From contig NZ_JAHDAU010000002.1 of assembly GCF_021991835.1 (NCBI RefSeq), positions 496,001 to 560,000 on the forward strand: a stretch of DNA of 64,000 nucleotides, read 5' to 3'. Numbering within the stretch: position 1 is the stretch's first letter; each line of letters starts with the position of its first letter. Of the stretch, positions 38,831-48,519 are shown in pieces. Below the pieces are notes generated by a model, which saw only the letters and a list, made by a program, of their open reading frames with translations, had not been told where the DNA came from and made no database searches. Origin of the DNA: Polaribacter sargassicola (GTDB taxonomy: Bacteria; Bacteroidota; Bacteroidia; Flavobacteriales; Flavobacteriaceae). Position numbers and translations under genes: made by a program.

Positions 38831-39331
38831 TTATTCTACTGTTGCTTTTACAACAAATGTTAATTTTATAGAAAAATCATCGTCTTCTATAGGCTCATCC
38901 GAAGAAGTATTTACAGTAATTGGAAAAGTTTCTGAACTAATAACATCCATAATATTACTAACCTCTTCTGGTATAATGATTGGATCTGTTGGTGTTTCTG
39001 ATAAACTTACACTTTCATTAAGAATAGTAGTATTTCCATCAATTAAAACTTCTATCGTACCATCTATACTCTCACCAGAATAATCTACTAATTGTAAAGT
39101 AACAGACTCTACATCTGCATAAACAAATTCACTTGAATTAGCTAATAAATCAGAAATATTTACTGAACTGTCTAACGAAAAAGATGTTTGATCTTTTGCT
39201 CCTTTCACTAATAAAACAGCATCAAAATCATCTTTAATAATAAATTGTATTTCTCCATTTTCCTCACAACTACTAAATGCAAATACTGCACAAAGTAATA
39301 ATACGGCTTTCATAACTTTAATTTTTTTCAT
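38831..39331 (-). CDS. Small lipoprotein upstream of DUF6588 gene
   Basis: 166 residues with lipobox FSSC (about residues 19-22) followed by EENGE. The rest is beta-strand-like, acidic and without a motif I recognise. Its stop is 14 bp before the DUF6588 gene, suggesting that the two products work together at the outer membrane. Confidence 0.65.
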   Translation of the reverse strand: MKKIKVMKAVLLLCAVFAFSSCEENGEIQFIIKDDFDAVLLVKGAKDQTSFSLDSSVNISDLLANSSEFVYADVESVTLQLVDYSGESIDGTIEVLIDGNTTILNESVSLSETPTDPIIIPEEVSNIMDVISSETFPITVNTSSDEPIEDDDFSIKLTFVVKATVE

Positions 39332-40001
39332 TACATTTTGGTTTTTATAAAATTTGTTAACGCTGTAAATATACTGAAAAAAAAAAATTACAAAACAACA
39401 ACATAAAAACTACTCGCTACTGATTTACATAATATTAACATTAAAAATTTGAAGAAGAAAATTACTATATAAATCTATAAACTTTTAAAAAACTCATAAA
39501 GATTAAAGAAATAATCCTTTTATTTCATTTAGATAAAAAAAATTAAATCAACTAAAAAAAACTTAACTAAACTTTATCTAATTATATAAAAACCATATAG
39601 AACAAAGTTATTTTTTTAAATATTCAAAATAAGCAAGCGGTAATAATCATAATAATAATTTCAACTAACAATTAAATACCTCGAACAACAAAAAATTAGA
39701 ATAATTTTTATTTAAAAACAAAAAAGTAAACTCTACAATAACAAATATTTTATTTTTTCTCACTACTTTGCAGAATGAAATTGAGATAAACAACTCTATA
39801 TCAAAATAGAATTGGGTTATTTTTAAAAAAGCTAAGAAAATAAAAAGTTGAACATGGTATTATCAATAATAAAAAACAACACATCTCCTCCCTTATCAAA
39901 TATTAAAAAACATCTTATTTCTAAAAGGTCTAATCATATCATTTTTTATGAAATTAGAAAAGTTAGCATTGCGTCAATTTTTCTATTAGATTAATTTTTT
40001 T
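39332..40001. other. 670-bp AT-rich divergent intergenic region
   Basis: This is the largest gene-free stretch in the window, lying between the lipoprotein/DUF6588 pair (minus) and the second DUF6588 gene (plus). I find one minus-strand TAACTTTG box (39603-39610) without a good -33. A 46-codon frame at 39854-39994 looks like chance. No stable terminator or RNA-like hairpin stands out. Confidence 0.5.
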
Positions 40002-41012
40002 ATGATGGCAAAACTTAAATTAACATTACTTTTTCTTTTAATTTTCACACAGACTTTAAGATCACAAGACGGCGCACAAGATGTTTTAGTAACTGGTCTA
40101 GATGATGCTACTAAACTATTACAAGGTTACTACAGACCAGCAATGGAAGGATCTATCTATAGTATTAACAACGGATGGGCTCATACTGCAGAAACACACA
40201 AACCATTTGGATTTGATTTTACATTAGGTGTTAGTGGAGCTATTGTTCCTGTTAAAAGACAATTTTTTAAAGTAACTGGTTTAACAAAAGTAAACCAAAA
40301 CGAAGGTGGCGTATATGAAGGACCAACTGTAGTTAGCAGTCAACCCCATGGAAACTTTTTAAAAGTAATATCATCAGATGGTTTTTCTTTATCTGTAAGA
40401 ATGCCAGGAGGAACTGAAATGAAATTACCTTTTAACGCAACTCCTGCTCCTTTAGCACAACTAACTCTAGGTTTACCCTATAAAACAGAAATACTTTTCC
40501 GTTACTTACCTAAAATTAATATTGTTGGAGAAAGCTTAAGTTATAATCTTATAGGTTTTGGATTAAAAAAAGAAATTACCGATTGGTTTGGTGAATTTAA
40601 CCTCCCTTTACACATTTCTTTATTAACCTCAATTACGTCTTTTAATGTTAATTATAGATTTGCAAACCTAAATTCCGAAATTTTATCTACAGAAAATGGA
40701 GCTGCCGATTTTAATCTAAACTCTTACAACTTTCAATCAATATTTTCTTTAAACTACTCTAAAGTTAATTTTTACGGAATAGTTGGTTATGGATCTGGAA
40801 ATAGTAATTTTCATTTTGAAGGAAGATTTATTTACGACAAAGGAGGACCAGATGAACAAGATTATGATACACCTATTTTAAATTTTAAATCAGGGAGTAT
40901 GAAAGCAACATTAGGTACAAGATTCGACTTTAATTTTGTTAAAATATTTGCAGACTTTACTCTACAAAAATATAACACTATCTCTACAGGTATAATTTTT
41001 AGTGTTAATTAA
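40002..41012 (+). CDS. DUF6588-family outer-membrane-like protein (copy 2)
   Basis: 336 residues with a signal peptide (ends TLRSQD). ATG codons at 40002 and 40005 are alternatives. LLQGYYRPAMEGSIYSINNGW and ETHKPFGFDFTLG parallel copy 1, and both end in a beta strand (STGIIFSVN). It is divergent from copy 1 and lies between gyrB and mdh. Function unknown. Confidence 0.75.
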   Translation: MMAKLKLTLLFLLIFTQTLRSQDGAQDVLVTGLDDATKLLQGYYRPAMEGSIYSINNGWAHTAETHKPFGFDFTLGVSGAIVPVKRQFFKVTGLTKVNQNEGGVYEGPTVVSSQPHGNFLKVISSDGFSLSVRMPGGTEMKLPFNATPAPLAQLTLGLPYKTEILFRYLPKINIVGESLSYNLIGFGLKKEITDWFGEFNLPLHISLLTSITSFNVNYRFANLNSEILSTENGAADFNLNSYNFQSIFSLNYSKVNFYGIVGYGSGNSNFHFEGRFIYDKGGPDEQDYDTPILNFKSGSMKATLGTRFDFNFVKIFADFTLQKYNTISTGIIFSVN

Positions 41013-41409
41013 ATTTATAACTCCAAAAACTTTTGCTTGTTTTTATCTGTTTTATTTAAAACTACCAATACTAAAAACCGCTAAATCTAAATTTTAAAAA
41101 AGGAATAATATTTTCTTAAAATGTTTAATTTTTTTCATCATTTTTATTTTTAGTTAAATTAACTAATTAAGCAGAAAACCCTACTTTAAATAAGAAACAA
41201 AATTTTAATGTTTTTTCAACTTATTATAAACTTTTATCAATAAAACAACTTATATCATAATAATTACCTAAAATATTACTTTACAAACCAAGAATAATCA
41301 ATTGTTATTATTTAGCAATAGCATAGGGTTTTATTACCCTTAATACTTATTATTATCAATATTTTACCTTATTTTTGTAACTAAATTTAACACAATAAAA
41401 TATATTTAT
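41013..41409. other. mdh upstream region
   Basis: The 397 AT-rich bases carry the mdh promoter box near their end (41370-41377) and a weak AGGGTTTTATTACCCT symmetry (41327-41342). I see no gene or RNA. Confidence 0.5.
41370..41377 (+). promoter_or_regulatory. mdh -7 element TATTTTTG
   Basis: It is a perfect TAnnTTTG located 32 nt before the mdh ATG. The -33 part is not evident. Confidence 0.55.
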
Positions 41410-42336
41410 ATGAAAGTTACAGTTGTTGGTGCAGGTGCAGTAGGTGCAAGTTGTGCAGAATACATAGCTATTAAAGACTTCGCTTCTGAAGTTGTAATTT
41501 TAGACATTAAAGAAGGTTTTGCAGAAGGTAAAGCAATGGACTTAATGCAAACTGCTTCTTTAAATGGTTTTGATACAAAAATTACTGGAAGCACAAATGA
41601 TTACTCTAAAACAGCAGGATCTGATGTTTGTGTAATTACTTCTGGAATTCCTCGTAAACCAGGTATGACTCGTGAAGAATTAATTGGTATAAATGCAGGA
41701 ATCGTAAAAACAGTATCTGCTAACTTAATAGAACATTCTCCAAACACAATTATTATTGTTGTTTCTAACCCTATGGACACAATGACTTACTTAGTTCATA
41801 AAACAACAGGGTTACCTAAAAATAAAATTATAGGAATGGGTGGTGCATTAGATTCTGCTCGTTTTAAATATAGATTAGCAGAAGCTTTAGGTGCGCCTAT
41901 TTCTGATGTTGATGGTATGGTTATTGGTGGTCACTCAGATAAAGGTATGGTTCCTTTAACAAGATTAGCTACTAGAAACTCTGTTCCTGTTTCTGAATTT
42001 ATTTCTGAAGAAAGATTAGAACAAGTTAAACAAGACACTAAAGTTGGTGGAGCTACTTTAACTGGTTTATTAGGTACTTCTGCTTGGTATGCCCCAGGTG
42101 CTGCTGTTTCTGGAATGGTACAAGCAATTGCTTGTGATACTAAAAAGATTTTCCCTTGTTCTTCTTTATTAGACGGAGAATATGGTTTAAAAGACTTATG
42201 TATTGGTGTACCTGTTGTTTTAGGTAAAGACGGTATAGAAAGTATAGTAGAAATTAACTTAAGCGATGCAGAAAAAGCTCATTTACAAGAATCTGCTGCT
42301 GGTGTTTCTAAAACAAATGGTTTATTAGAACTTTAA
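41410..42336 (+). CDS. mdh: Malate dehydrogenase
   Basis: 308 residues, LDH-like MDH. It oxidises malate to oxaloacetate with NAD. GAGAVGASCAE (Rossmann loop, about 7-17) is followed by Asp of VVILDIKEG, which favours NAD. The substrate Arg pair appears in GIPRKPGMTREEL (about 80-92), VSNPMDTMT is in the middle and active-site His is in VIGGHSDKGM (about 175). It is a stand-alone gene closed by a clear terminator. Confidence 0.96.
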   Translation: MKVTVVGAGAVGASCAEYIAIKDFASEVVILDIKEGFAEGKAMDLMQTASLNGFDTKITGSTNDYSKTAGSDVCVITSGIPRKPGMTREELIGINAGIVKTVSANLIEHSPNTIIIVVSNPMDTMTYLVHKTTGLPKNKIIGMGGALDSARFKYRLAEALGAPISDVDGMVIGGHSDKGMVPLTRLATRNSVPVSEFISEERLEQVKQDTKVGGATLTGLLGTSAWYAPGAAVSGMVQAIACDTKKIFPCSSLLDGEYGLKDLCIGVPVVLGKDGIESIVEINLSDAEKAHLQESAAGVSKTNGLLEL

Positions 42337-42356
42337 GAGAATAAATTGTATAAATT

Positions 42357-42396
42357 AAGATTGCTTTTTACTTAACTGTTTAAAGCAATCTTTTTT
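42357..42396 (+). terminator. mdh terminator
   Basis: AAGATTGCTTT / AAAGCAATCTT (11 bp) is followed by six T, 20 nt after the mdh stop. Confidence 0.9.
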
Positions 42397-42397
42397 A

Positions 42398-42405
42398 TAT
42401 ATTTG
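42398..42405 (+). promoter_or_regulatory. -7 element directly abutting the next start codon
   Basis: TATATTTG ends 4 nt before ATG 42410. With the usual 4-6-nt gap the transcript would begin at or near the A of ATG, so the mRNA may be leaderless. Confidence 0.5.
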
Positions 42406-42409
42406 GCGC

Positions 42410-43015
42410 ATGAAAGCAAAATGGTACATTAGTACACTTTTAATTGCATTTACTTTTCTTGGAGCTTTTCAAGAAAAAATACTTCTGCCTAATCAAGAAA
42501 TTGTACTAGAGTTTAACAACCAAGACATTGCTAAAAATGAAGTAGAAAACACCATAAAAGTTGTAAAAAAACAACTTTTTTCTGCAGGTGCTTCTAATAT
42601 TAAAGTATACAAGACAAAAAACAATACTTTAAAAATTTCTTACTTTAGTACTATTAATGCTTCAAATATAAAAGAAGCGCTTTCCAATAAAAATAAATTA
42701 TCAAAAAACAACGTACCAAAAGGTAATTTTCCTTTTAAAAAATTTACCAAATACAATATTGATGTTCATGAGTTAAGTGATCATTCTGAGGTTTCTAACT
42801 TTGATAACAATTCAATTTTATTAGAATTTAAAAGCGACATTAACAGATCTCATCTTAGTAAAGATTATGCTCCTTTAAATAATTCTTTAAAAAATGAAGC
42901 AGATAAAGTTTTTAAAAGAACTTATAAATTTAATAGAGATAATATAAACTCTAAAGACAACACACTTCATTATCAACCAGAAGTAAGAGCTGGTCCATCT
43001 TATTTTTATATTTAA
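42410..43015 (+). CDS. Exported small protein upstream of secDF
   Basis: 201 residues with a signal-peptide-like N-terminus (WYISTLLIAFTFLGAFQ). Residues about 30-90 (EIVLEF...VENTIKVVKKQL..AGASNIKV...LKISYFS) resemble in pattern the SecD first periplasmic domain (V..VLR.RID..G...P.IQ..G..RI.I.LPG), but this is only a pattern similarity. The C-terminal half is low-complexity Asn/Lys rich. The gene sits between mdh and secDF, and its start may be leaderless. Function unknown. Confidence 0.6.
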   Translation: MKAKWYISTLLIAFTFLGAFQEKILLPNQEIVLEFNNQDIAKNEVENTIKVVKKQLFSAGASNIKVYKTKNNTLKISYFSTINASNIKEALSNKNKLSKNNVPKGNFPFKKFTKYNIDVHELSDHSEVSNFDNNSILLEFKSDINRSHLSKDYAPLNNSLKNEADKVFKRTYKFNRDNINSKDNTLHYQPEVRAGPSYFYI

Positions 43016-43113
43016 ATACATTACATTATTAGGTAGATTGTATTCTATAAAATCAACCTTACAATTGAGTCTAATAATCAGTTGTTAAAAAATAAAATAT
43101 TAAAACAAATACA

Positions 43114-43146
43114 TTGTCAAAAAAAGTACGAGAAGTTATATATTTG
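43114..43146 (+). promoter_or_regulatory. secDF promoter
   Basis: TTG (43114-43116), 22 nt and TATATTTG (43139-43146) lie 37 nt before ATG 43184. They place the start there rather than at the TTG 43082. Confidence 0.6.
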
Positions 43147-43183
43147 CTCGTTTTTAAAATTTTTGACAAAAAAGACATATAAA

Positions 43184-46159
43184 ATGCAAAACAAAGGACT
43201 TATTAAATTATTTGCTATTCTTTTCGGATTAGTGAGTTTATATCAACTATCATTTACGTTTTTGGCCAACAAAGTAGAAGACGACGCTTTAGCTTACGCT
43301 GATACAAAAGGTGTTGATAGTGATGCAAGACAAAAAGCTGCTTTAGAAACAAAGTACTTAGATAGTGTTGCCAACATAGATATTATTGATTTAGGTGTTA
43401 CAAAATACAGCTACAATGATGTTAAAGACAAAGAAATGAATCTTGGTTTAGATTTAAAAGGTGGTATTAATGCTATTTTACAAGTATCTGTAAAAGAAGT
43501 TTTAAAAAGCTTATCTAACGATTCTAAAAACGTTGTTTTTAACCAAGCTTTAGATGCAGCAGACGAAAGACAAAAAAACAGTAATGCTACTTATTTAGAT
43601 TTGTTTTTTGAAGAATTCGAAAAAGTTGCAGGAGACACAAAATTAAGTGATCCATCTATTTTTGGAACAAAAGCTTTAAGTGATAAAATTTCTTTTAATG
43701 AAGCAAATTCAACTGTAAAAGAAACATTACAAGAAGAAATTAATAGTTCTATTGCTACTGCTTTTGAAGTATTAAGAAGTAGAATTGATAAATTTGGTGT
43801 TACACAACCAAACATCCAAAGAATTGGAACTTCTGGTAGAATTCAAATTGAATTACCAGGAGCAAAAGACATAGAACGTGTTACTAAGTTAATTACTAGT
43901 AAAGCAGAGTTACAATTTTGGGAAGTATATACAAATGCAGAAGTTCAAAATTATTTCTTTATTGCTAATAGTAAAGTTGCAGAACTGTTAAAAGATGATT
44001 CTGCTTTAGAAAAAGTAGTTGATTCTACTAAAAAAGATGATATTGATGATTTATTAGGAGAATCTGTAGATTCTACTAATGTTGCTCAGAAAAACTTATT
44101 TACATACTTATATCCAAACGTAGCACAATCTCAACAACAAATGAGTTCTTTAGTTGCTCAGGCTAGAGTTGTAGATACTGCAATGGTTAATTCTTTATTA
44201 AATAAAAAAGAGGTAAGATCTTTATTACCAAACGAATTAAAATACATTAAATTTTTATGGGATTATAAATCTAATAAAGGTAAAGACGGAACAGAATTAA
44301 TTGGTTTATACGCTATTAAAGGAAATAGAAACGACAAACCAACTATTGAAGGTGATGTTATTTTAGATGCTGGCCAAGTTTTTGACCAATTAAATAAACC
44401 AGAGGTTTCTATGACTATGAATAGTTCTGGTTCTAAACAATGGGCAAAAATGACAGCAGACAACGTTGGTAATTTTGTTGCCGTTGTTTTAGATGATTAT
44501 GTTTACACAGCCCCATCTGTTAACCAAGCTATTACAGGAGGTAGAACATCTATTTCTGGTGGTACAATGACAGTTGCAGAAGCAGAAGATATTGCTACAG
44601 TATTAAAAGCAGGTAAATTACCAGCAACTGCAAGAATAATTCAAATAGAAGTTGTAGGTCCATCTTTAGGACAAGAAGCAATTGATGCAAGTTTCCTTTC
44701 TTTTGGTTTAGCTATTTTATTAGTATTAGTTTGGATGACTTTATACTATGGAAAAGCTGGTGCATATGCAGATATTGCTTTATTAGTAAATATCTTATTT
44801 ATATTCGGAATTTTAGCTTCTTTTAATGCCGTATTAACGTTACCTGGTATTGCTGGTATTATCTTAACAATAGGTATGTCTGTAGATGCAAACGTAATTA
44901 TCTTCGAAAGAATTAAAGAAGGTTTAGCTTCTAAAAAAGGTTTAAAACAATCTGTAGAAGAAGGTTTTTCTATAAAGGGAGCTTTATCTGCAATTATTGA
45001 TGCAAATATTACTACTTTATTAACAGGTGTTATTTTATATGTTTTTGGTACAGGACCAATTAAAGGTTTTGCCTTAACATTAATGATTGGTATTGCTACA
45101 TCATTATTTACAGCTGTATTTATTACTCGTTTATTAATTGATAGATCTATAAATAAAGGTGCTAAATTAACTTTTAACACATCTATCTCTAAAGGATGGT
45201 TCCAAAATATAAATGTAGAATTCTTAAAGAAACGTAAAATTGCTTACATCATTTCTGGTAGTATTATTGTTGCTGGTATTGTTTCAATATTCTCTATCGG
45301 ATTAAAACAAGGTGTAGACTTTAAAGGTGGTCGTTCTTATATTGTTCGTTTTGATGATGCAATGAGTGCCACTGATGTTGCTGAGACATTAAAAGGTGCT
45401 TTTGGTACTGCACCAGAAGTTAAAACATATGGATCTGATCATCAATTAAAAATAACAACTGTTTACAAAATTGATGAAGAAGGTACAGATGTTGATGAAG
45501 AAGTACAAAATGCATTATTTACAGGTTTAAAACCTTACTTAGGTACAACATCTTATGAAAACTTTAAACCAGGTTTCGAAAAACAAGGTGCAGGTGTAAT
45601 GAGCTACATGAAAGTAGAACCTACCATTGCAGATGACATTAAAACATCAGCTTTATATGCGGTATTCGGTTCTTTATTAGTAGTTTTCCTATACATTTTA
45701 CTACGTTTTAGAAAAGTTTCTTTCTCTATTGGTGCTGTAGCTGCAGTTTTCCACGATGTATTAATTGTATTAGGTGTATTCTCTATTACATACAGTTTTA
45801 TGCCTTTTGATATGGAAATCGGTCAATCTTTTATTGCCGCTATTTTAACAGTAGTTGGTTACTCTCTAAATGATACCGTGGTAATTTTTGATAGAATTAG
45901 AGAATTTACAGGTACTCATTCTAATTGGAAATATAGTGAGCTTGTAGACAAAGCATTAAGCTCTACTTTAGGTAGAACAATAAACACTTCTTTAACAACA
46001 TTATTAGTAATGTTAGCAATCTTCTTATTTGGTGGAGATTCTATTAAAGGATTTATGTTTGCCTTAATTGTAGGTGTAGCAGTTGGTACATATTCATCAT
46101 TATTTGTTGCAACGCCAATTATGTACGATACTACAAAAAAAGAAGAAAAAAATAAATAA
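43184..46159 (+). CDS. secDF: Fused SecD-SecF protein-export membrane subunit
   Basis: 991 residues from ATG 43184 (MQNKGLIKLFAILFG). It uses the proton gradient to help pull preproteins through SecYEG. The SecD half (about 1-660) has the first TM, the DLKGGINAILQV motif (D1), the large periplasmic domain with ELPGAKDIERV, and a six-TM bundle with GIILTIGMSVDANVIIFERIKE. The SecF half (about 670-991) begins with a new TM (IAYIISGSIIVAGIV), GVDFKGGRSY, and TVVGYSLNDTVVIFDRIRE. It includes an unusually long acidic insert in the P1 region (about 265-335). It is monocistronic with its own terminator. Confidence 0.96.
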   Translation: MQNKGLIKLFAILFGLVSLYQLSFTFLANKVEDDALAYADTKGVDSDARQKAALETKYLDSVANIDIIDLGVTKYSYNDVKDKEMNLGLDLKGGINAILQVSVKEVLKSLSNDSKNVVFNQALDAADERQKNSNATYLDLFFEEFEKVAGDTKLSDPSIFGTKALSDKISFNEANSTVKETLQEEINSSIATAFEVLRSRIDKFGVTQPNIQRIGTSGRIQIELPGAKDIERVTKLITSKAELQFWEVYTNAEVQNYFFIANSKVAELLKDDSALEKVVDSTKKDDIDDLLGESVDSTNVAQKNLFTYLYPNVAQSQQQMSSLVAQARVVDTAMVNSLLNKKEVRSLLPNELKYIKFLWDYKSNKGKDGTELIGLYAIKGNRNDKPTIEGDVILDAGQVFDQLNKPEVSMTMNSSGSKQWAKMTADNVGNFVAVVLDDYVYTAPSVNQAITGGRTSISGGTMTVAEAEDIATVLKAGKLPATARIIQIEVVGPSLGQEAIDASFLSFGLAILLVLVWMTLYYGKAGAYADIALLVNILFIFGILASFNAVLTLPGIAGIILTIGMSVDANVIIFERIKEGLASKKGLKQSVEEGFSIKGALSAIIDANITTLLTGVILYVFGTGPIKGFALTLMIGIATSLFTAVFITRLLIDRSINKGAKLTFNTSISKGWFQNINVEFLKKRKIAYIISGSIIVAGIVSIFSIGLKQGVDFKGGRSYIVRFDDAMSATDVAETLKGAFGTAPEVKTYGSDHQLKITTVYKIDEEGTDVDEEVQNALFTGLKPYLGTTSYENFKPGFEKQGAGVMSYMKVEPTIADDIKTSALYAVFGSLLVVFLYILLRFRKVSFSIGAVAAVFHDVLIVLGVFSITYSFMPFDMEIGQSFIAAILTVVGYSLNDTVVIFDRIREFTGTHSNWKYSELVDKALSSTLGRTINTSLTTLLVMLAIFLFGGDSIKGFMFALIVGVAVGTYSSLFVATPIMYDTTKKEEKNK

Positions 46160-46178
46160 TCTTATTTTAAGATACCTC

Positions 46179-46223
46179 AAAACCGTTTTTAATTACTGTT
46201 TATCAGATTAAAAACGGTTTTTT
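46179..46223 (+). terminator. secDF terminator
   Basis: AAAACCGTTTTTAAT / ATTAAAAACGGTTTT pairs over 15 bp and ends in a T run, shortly after the stop. Confidence 0.9.
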
Positions 46224-46257
46224 CATTAACTTACATATTTATTATATTTACATTCTT

Positions 46258-47376
46258 ATGAGCATAATAAAACTTCAAGACTTATATTTTAAACCTTACA
46301 TTAACAAAGAAGAAATTGCTGCTATTGTAAAAAATCTAGCCTACCAAGTAGAATTAGATTTACCAAAAGGAGAAGTGCCTATTTTTGTAGGTATTTTAAA
46401 TGGATGTTTTTTATTTGCTGCAGATTTTATTAGAGAGTTTAATAACAATTGCGAAGTTTCTTTTGTTAAACTAGCCTCTTATAGCGGTAGAAAATCTACA
46501 GAAAATGTAAAAGAATTAGTAGGTATTAATGAAGATTTATCTGATAGAACTGTAATTATATTAGAAGATATTATTGATACAGGAAACACTTTACAACAAA
46601 TTTATAATATCTTTAGAGACAAAAACTTAAAACAATTAAAAATTGCTACGTTATTTTTTAAACCAGACGTATTTAGAAAAGAACTACCAATAGATTATAT
46701 CGGTAAAAGTATAGAAGATAAATTTATTGTAGGTTACGGTTTAGATTACAACGGATTAGGTAGAAATCACCCAGCAATATATCAATTATCAACACAACCC
46801 AAAATGAAAAACATAGTATTATTTGGCCCTCCTGGAGCAGGAAAAGGAACACAAGCAGAATTTTTAAAAGACATGTACAACTTAGTACATATTTCTACAG
46901 GTGATGTATTCCGCTTCAATATTAAAAACCAAACCGAATTAGGTTTATTGGCTAAGAAATATATGGATGAAGGTGATTTAGTACCTGATGAAGTAACCAT
47001 TAATATGCTAAAAGCAGAAGTAGAAAAAAATGCAGATGCAAAAGGTTTTATTTTTGATGGTTTTCCTAGAACAGAATCTCAAGCAAAAGCTTTAGATGAA
47101 TTCTTATCTGAAAAAGGTGAACAAATTAACGGAATGATTGCTTTAGAAGTACCAGAAGATGTCTTAGTTACTCGTTTATTAGAAAGAGGTAAAACTAGCG
47201 GAAGAACTGATGATACAGACGAAAGTAAAATTAGAAACCGTTTTAACGAATACAATACAAAAACAGCTATTTTAAAAGATTATTTTAACGATCAAAAAAA
47301 ATATTACGGTATTAACGGTGTAGGTTCTATTGAAGAAATTACAAACAGAATTACCAAAGTATTTGATACACTATAA
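46258..47376 (+). CDS. hpt-adk: Hypoxanthine phosphoribosyltransferase-adenylate kinase fusion
   Basis: 372 residues in one frame. Residues 1 to about 178 are HPRT: VGILNGCFLFAADF, the PRPP motif VIILEDIIDTGNT (about 100-112) and IEDKFIVGYGLDYN. Residues about 182-372 are adenylate kinase: P-loop FGPPGAGKGTQ (about 189-199), HISTGDVFR, DGFPRT (about 263) and ERGKTSGRTDD. The LID is short, as in other Bacteroidota kinases. HPRT makes IMP/GMP from bases, while the kinase converts AMP+ATP to 2 ADP. An internal ATG (46804, MKNIVLFG) is where a stand-alone adk would start, so a separate kinase product is possible. obgE follows. Confidence 0.93.
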   Translation: MSIIKLQDLYFKPYINKEEIAAIVKNLAYQVELDLPKGEVPIFVGILNGCFLFAADFIREFNNNCEVSFVKLASYSGRKSTENVKELVGINEDLSDRTVIILEDIIDTGNTLQQIYNIFRDKNLKQLKIATLFFKPDVFRKELPIDYIGKSIEDKFIVGYGLDYNGLGRNHPAIYQLSTQPKMKNIVLFGPPGAGKGTQAEFLKDMYNLVHISTGDVFRFNIKNQTELGLLAKKYMDEGDLVPDEVTINMLKAEVEKNADAKGFIFDGFPRTESQAKALDEFLSEKGEQINGMIALEVPEDVLVTRLLERGKTSGRTDDTDESKIRNRFNEYNTKTAILKDYFNDQKKYYGINGVGSIEEITNRITKVFDTL

Positions 47377-47379
47377 AAC

Positions 47380-47452
47380 GTGTAACTGTTTAAACGTTTA
47401 ATTGTTTAAACAAAAAATACAATTATACGTTTAAACTATTTAACAATTACAC
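47380..47452. repeat. Palindromic GTTTAAAC-rich element between adk and obgE
   Basis: GTGTAACTGTTTAAACGTTTAATTGT is mirrored imperfectly by the reverse complement of the right half, ending TAACAATTACAC. GTTTAAAC occurs three times. The element fills almost the whole 80-bp spacer and could form a cruciform or a long mRNA hairpin just ahead of obgE. Confidence 0.7.
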
Positions 47453-47456
47453 TAAG

Positions 47457-48446
47457 ATGACTGAAGGAAATTTTGTCGATTACATAAAAATATACGCTTC
47501 TTCTGGTAAAGGCGGACAAGGTTCTATGCACTTACATAGAGAAAAATTTATTACCAAAGGAGGACCCGATGGTGGTGATGGTGGCCGTGGAGGACATATT
47601 ATTTTGCGTGGTGATAAAAACATGTGGACATTATTCCACCTGAAATTTAAACGTCATTTTAGAGCAGAAAATGGTGGCGCAGGTAGTGCTAGTAGAAGTA
47701 CCGGGCACGATGCAGAAGACATTTATATAGATGTACCTTTAGGTACCATTATTAGAGATGCAGATACAGATGAAGTTATTGTAGAGGTTACAGAACATCA
47801 AAAAGAAGTTATCTTATTACGAGGTGGTAAAGGTGGTTTAGGTAACTGGCATTTTAAATCTTCTACAAATCAAACTCCAAGATATTCTCAACCAGGAATG
47901 GATGGTGCTGATGGTTGGTTTAGAATGGAATTAAAACTGTTAGCAGATGTTGGTTTGGTTGGTTTTCCTAATGCAGGTAAATCTACTTTATTATCTGTTT
48001 TAACCTCTGCAAAACCAAAAATTGCAGATTATGCTTTTACAACACTAAAACCTAATTTAGGTATTGTAGAACATAGAAATCATCAAACATTTGTAATTGC
48101 AGATATTCCTGGAATTATAGAAGGTGCTGCAGAAGGAAAAGGATTAGGACATCGTTTTTTACGTCATATAGAACGTAATTCTGCATTGTTATTTTTAATT
48201 CCTGCAGATAGTGATGACATCAATAAAGAATATGAAATTCTATTAAATGAGCTTAAAAAACACAATCCAGAATTGTTAGATAAAGAAAGATTATTAGCTA
48301 TTTCTAAATCGGATATGTTAGATGAAGAGTTACAAGCAGAAATTAAAGCAGAGTTACCAGAAGGTGTAGATGCTTTATTTATTTCTTCTGTTGCTCAAAA
48401 AGGTTTACAAGAATTAAAAGACAAACTTTGGAAAATGTTGAATTAG
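47457..48446 (+). CDS. obgE: GTPase Obg
   Basis: 329 residues. It is a ribosome-associated GTPase needed for 50S maturation. The glycine-rich Obg fold (about 1-158) has [15 protein letters not shown] and [10 protein letters not shown]. The G domain has G1 [12 protein letters not shown] (about 167), G3 [25 protein letters not shown] (in part, about 217) and a NKxD variant ISKSD (about 281). There is no C-terminal OCT extension. It lies 80 bp after hpt-adk. Confidence 0.97.
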   Translation: MTEGNFVDYIKIYASSGKGGQGSMHLHREKFITKGGPDGGDGGRGGHIILRGDKNMWTLFHLKFKRHFRAENGGAGSASRSTGHDAEDIYIDVPLGTIIRDADTDEVIVEVTEHQKEVILLRGGKGGLGNWHFKSSTNQTPRYSQPGMDGADGWFRMELKLLADVGLVGFPNAGKSTLLSVLTSAKPKIADYAFTTLKPNLGIVEHRNHQTFVIADIPGIIEGAAEGKGLGHRFLRHIERNSALLFLIPADSDDINKEYEILLNELKKHNPELLDKERLLAISKSDMLDEELQAEIKAELPEGVDALFISSVAQKGLQELKDKLWKMLN

Positions 48447-48484
48447 TAACATAGTTACTTTTATATTTTTCACTTTGATAAAAT

Positions 48485-48519
48485 AAAAAGCTCAAGCATT
48501 AATTTGTTTGAGTTTTTTT
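48485..48519. terminator. Terminator between obgE and TonB_C lipoprotein
   Basis: A5GCTCAA...TTGAGT7 forms an imperfect stem usable by both convergent genes, with flanking A and T tracts. Confidence 0.65.

Noticed and set aside
39854..39994. 46-codon frame in the large intergenic gap
   Set aside because: No promoter, ribosome-binding or domain signal; length is within chance for AT-rich DNA with few other supports.
43082..43183. TTG start adding 34 residues to SecDF
   Set aside because: A consensus promoter (43114-43146) lies inside this stretch, and MQNKGLIKLF at 43184 is a normal SecD start.
44746..45180. 144-codon antisense frame within secDF
   Set aside because: It is composed of reverse-complemented membrane-helix codons; no independent signals.
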